A DNA stretch of 62,603 nt from Flavobacterium psychrophilum. Lineage in GTDB: Bacteria > Bacteroidota > Bacteroidia > Flavobacteriales > Flavobacteriaceae. This document shows positions 60,641-62,603 of the stretch, one piece after another. Position numbers and translations under genes: made by a program. Location: positions 1 to 62,603 of the forward strand of contig QFQM01000010.1 in assembly GCA_003243255.1 (NCBI GenBank), in the 5' to 3' direction. Numbering within the stretch: position 1 is the stretch's first letter; each line of letters starts with the position of its first letter. The notes under the pieces are model-generated. The model did not search any database and was not told where the DNA came from. It was given only the letters and a program-made list of their open reading frames with translations.

Positions 60641-61382
60641 TATTACGCAGCAAATCATCATAAAGTATCTGCCATACTTTGTCTTTCAGGTTTTTCAGGT
60701 CGGTCTTATCTTCCATAGATAAACCGTCAGTCTCCACAAAATTGTGCACTTTAGCCCTTAGCAATCCCGGTTTACCACTGAAGAAGTTAAACGAAAACCG
60801 CCTTTTGTTATCGTAAAAGCTCATCGGTACGATCGGGATTTGGTGCTCTATTGCCAGTCGGAATGCCCCGTCTTTAAATTCATCGAGCAGAATCGATTCG
60901 TCATCCGGCACACCTCCCTCAGGAAAGATACAGATACTAAGTCCCTGGTTCAGCCTTTTCTGCGCACGCTTAAAAACCTCAAAACGGCTTTTGGAACTGT
61001 TTCGGTCTACCAGTATGCAGGTGCGCTTGTAAAAGAACCCGAAAATGGGAATTTTTACCAGTTCTTTTTTGCCTACAAACACAAACGGATTCTTTGAAAT
61101 GACAAGCATCAGCATAATATCCGTCATAGAGGTATGATTGGCTACCAGCATATAGCTTTTTCTTTTTTGCAGCTCTTCCTCCCGTTCAATCTTATAGGGC
61201 AGCCCCATACCAAACAGGATTATTTTTGCCCAGAAACGAGCCAGCACAAAAAACTGCGGATAGGTCTTTTCCGATGATATGGTGATGATTAGCAATGGCG
61301 ACAAAACTATAATTGGCACTCCCATAAGGATATAGAACCAAATTCGCCATAGTGTCCACAAAAAATACTGTACTATTTTCAT
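60630..61382 (-). CDS. 1-acyl-sn-glycerol-3-phosphate acyltransferase (second copy)
   Basis: A 250-residue PlsC-type enzyme. The Hx4D motif is in VANHTSMTDIM, the second motif FPEGG is in ICIFPEGGVPDD (not the FPEGTRS of the first copy), and an N-terminal hydrophobic part anchors it. Start at the ATG at 61382; a TTG three codons earlier is in frame. It may differ in acceptor from the copy at 13583, for example an ornithine-lipid or other lyso-lipid; this is a guess. It is divergent from trpS, with about 75 bp between the starts. Confidence 0.88.
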   Translation of the reverse strand: MKIVQYFLWTLWRIWFYILMGVPIIVLSPLLIITISSEKTYPQFFVLARFWAKIILFGMGLPYKIEREEELQKRKSYMLVANHTSMTDIMLMLVISKNPFVFVGKKELVKIPIFGFFYKRTCILVDRNSSKSRFEVFKRAQKRLNQGLSICIFPEGGVPDDESILLDEFKDGAFRLAIEHQIPIVPMSFYDNKRRFSFNFFSGKPGLLRAKVHNFVETDGLSMEDKTDLKNLKDKVWQILYDDLLRNTKK

Positions 61383-61429
61383 ATATTCCAAATGTAAGGA
61401 TTCAATCCTTATTTTCTACCCAAATCGTT

Positions 61430-61437
61430 TACCTTTG
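61430..61437 (+). promoter_or_regulatory. -7 promoter element for trpS
   Basis: TACCTTTG matches TAnnTTTG, 22 bp before the trpS ATG. Confidence 0.55.
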
Positions 61438-61459
61438 TGAAAATTCAATTTTTTGTAGA

Positions 61460-62431
61460 ATGGCAAGAATATTAACCGGAATACAAAGTACCGGAACCCC
61501 GCATTTAGGCAATCTTTTAGGCGCCATCATACCGGCGATAGAAATGGCCAACAAACCAGAGAATGATTCATTCCTGTTTATAGCCGACCTTCACTCGACT
61601 ACACAGATTAAGGACGGCACTACATTACGTGCTAACACCTATAGTGTAGCAGCTGCATGGCTGGCGTGCGGACTTGACATTAACAAAGTTATTTTTTACC
61701 GCCAGAGCGACGTGCCGCAAACAGCAGAGCTGTCATGGTACCTTAGCTGTTTCTTCCCTTTTCAGCGTCTTACGCTGGCCCACTCTTTTAAAGATAAGGC
61801 CGACAGGCTTGAGGATGTAAACGCAGGTTTGTTTACCTACCCTATGCTTATGGCTGCCGATATATTATTATATGACGCTGAATTTGTACCCGTTGGTAAA
61901 GACCAGGTACAGCATATCGAGATAACCCGCGATGTGGCTTCGCGCTTTAACCACCAGATGGGTGAAACTTTTGTATTGCCTGAGGCTGTTACCAGCGATG
62001 AGACAAAAATCATTCCGGGTACCGACGGTGAAAAGATGAGTAAATCTAGAAATAATTACATCAATATCTTCCAGGACGATAAACCGCTTCGCAAGCAGGT
62101 AATGGCAATCCAAACGGACAGCACGCCTCTTGAAGAGCCTAAAAATCCCGATACCTGTAATGTGTTTGCGCTATACAAACTACTGGCGACTCCTGAGCAG
62201 ACAGAGGCTATGCGCGCCAATTACCTTGGCGGCAATTACGGCTACGGTCATGCAAAGCAGGCATTGTTTGAGCTTATCGTTGAAAAGTTCAAAACCGAAA
62301 GGGAAAAATATGCTTACTACATCAATAACCTTCCGGAGGTTGATGCCCTGCTGAAAACCGGAGCCTCAAAAGCTGCAACAATCGCTAATGGCGTATTACA
62401 TAAAGTAAGGACTAAACTGGGATACGAATAG
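61460..62431 (+). CDS. trpS: Tryptophanyl-tRNA synthetase
   Basis: A 323-residue class I aminoacyl-tRNA synthetase charging tRNA-Trp. The HIGH-like motif is PHLGN (residues 14-18) and KMSKS is seen as GEKMSKSRNNYI at about 190. Start is the ATG at 61460 (MARILTGIQSTGTPHLG); the frame extends 36 codons further upstream but overlaps the divergent acyltransferase start. Size normal. It is followed by repeat DNA to the end of the window. Confidence 0.96.
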   Translation: MARILTGIQSTGTPHLGNLLGAIIPAIEMANKPENDSFLFIADLHSTTQIKDGTTLRANTYSVAAAWLACGLDINKVIFYRQSDVPQTAELSWYLSCFFPFQRLTLAHSFKDKADRLEDVNAGLFTYPMLMAADILLYDAEFVPVGKDQVQHIEITRDVASRFNHQMGETFVLPEAVTSDETKIIPGTDGEKMSKSRNNYINIFQDDKPLRKQVMAIQTDSTPLEEPKNPDTCNVFALYKLLATPEQTEAMRANYLGGNYGYGHAKQALFELIVEKFKTEREKYAYYINNLPEVDALLKTGASKAATIANGVLHKVRTKLGYE

Positions 62432-62462
62432 TTAGACAGTTTACAGTGGTCCGTTTACAGTT

Positions 62463-62516
62463 GCCACGAATTACACAAATTATCACGAATTGGTGGAATT
62501 AGTGTAATTTGTGGCT
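62463..62516. repeat. AATTxGTG-type palindromic element, third copy
   Basis: GCCACGAATTACAC on the left pairs with GTGTAATTTGTGGC on the right with one mismatch, so it folds into a long hairpin. It closely matches 38779-38834 and shares words with 32590-32656. A T run and then the heptamer array follow. Confidence 0.75.
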
Positions 62517-62524
62517 CTTTTTTT

Positions 62525-62603
62525 CTGAACACTGAACACTGAACACTGAACACTGAACACTGAACACTGAACACTGAACACTGAACACTGAACACTGAAC
62601 ACT
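62525..62603. repeat. Heptamer tandem array to the window end
   Basis: About 11 copies of the 7-bp unit CTGAACA, the same unit as at 38835-38890. The window stops inside the array, so its true length is unknown and it may be where an assembly broke. Confidence 0.95.

Overview
The window is a gene-dense stretch of a Bacteroidota chromosome, almost certainly Flavobacteriaceae (Flavobacterium or a close relative). The evidence is a GldH gliding lipoprotein behind a PSP1-domain RicT, many promoters with the Bacteroidota -7 motif TAnnTTTG, ORFs that fit TTG or GTG starts, short hairpin terminators, and the DUF1573, DUF2157, DUF4421-like and ECF sigma/beta-barrel genes usual in this class. I see no tRNA, rRNA, CRISPR array or prophage. 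The last bases lie inside a 7-bp tandem repeat and the first bases are a T run, so the ends may be contig ends.

Layout. 1-2.1 kb: two small membrane proteins too short for routine calling, a membrane protein and a LuxR-type response regulator. 2.2-13.5 kb: a metal-handling zone with an M13 peptidase, a Sco1 copper chaperone, feoA-feoB plus a small FeoB-associated protein, an AraC regulator with an aldehyde dehydrogenase, mntR-mntH (MntH fused to a universal stress domain) and a bacilliredoxin. 13.6-22.1 kb: plsC with an acyl-ACP desaturase, an HD hydrolase, and a run of membrane genes (YiaA/B, DUF2157, GDYXXLXY).

22.1-38.7 kb is a heme region. On the minus strand hemH, a MATE exporter, an unknown gene, hemJ, an NtrY-like kinase and an enoyl-CoA hydratase lie almost without gaps. 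A divergent AraC gene faces hemA-hemC-hemD-hemE, two unknown small genes, hemF and a beta-barrel gene. A REP-associated tyrosine transposase with six REP-like palindromes then separates these from hemB. Every step from glutamyl-tRNA to protoheme is here except the GSA aminomutase (hemL). A lipid-anchored cytochrome c and a two-component system follow.

41-53 kb: DUF1573 protein, an XRE regulator with a membrane partner, ogt, a class C beta-lactamase-like protein, a 3'-5' exonuclease, a double-ABC peptide importer ATPase, a 3-oxoacid CoA-transferase, and the ricT-gldH-PBP1A cluster. 53.5-62.4 kb: trhO, an AT-rich orphan gene with two PD-(D/E)XK-like motifs (the best candidate for something new), recA, a lipoprotein, an ECF sigma factor with a partner predicted to span from cytoplasm to outer membrane, a second PlsC-type acyltransferase and trpS.

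Intergenic DNA is rich in dispersed repeats: MITE-like elements with terminal inverted repeats, REP palindromes, a heptamer tandem array and an AATTxGTG-type palindromic element. All functional statements rest on reading the sequence and on known protein families; no search was run.
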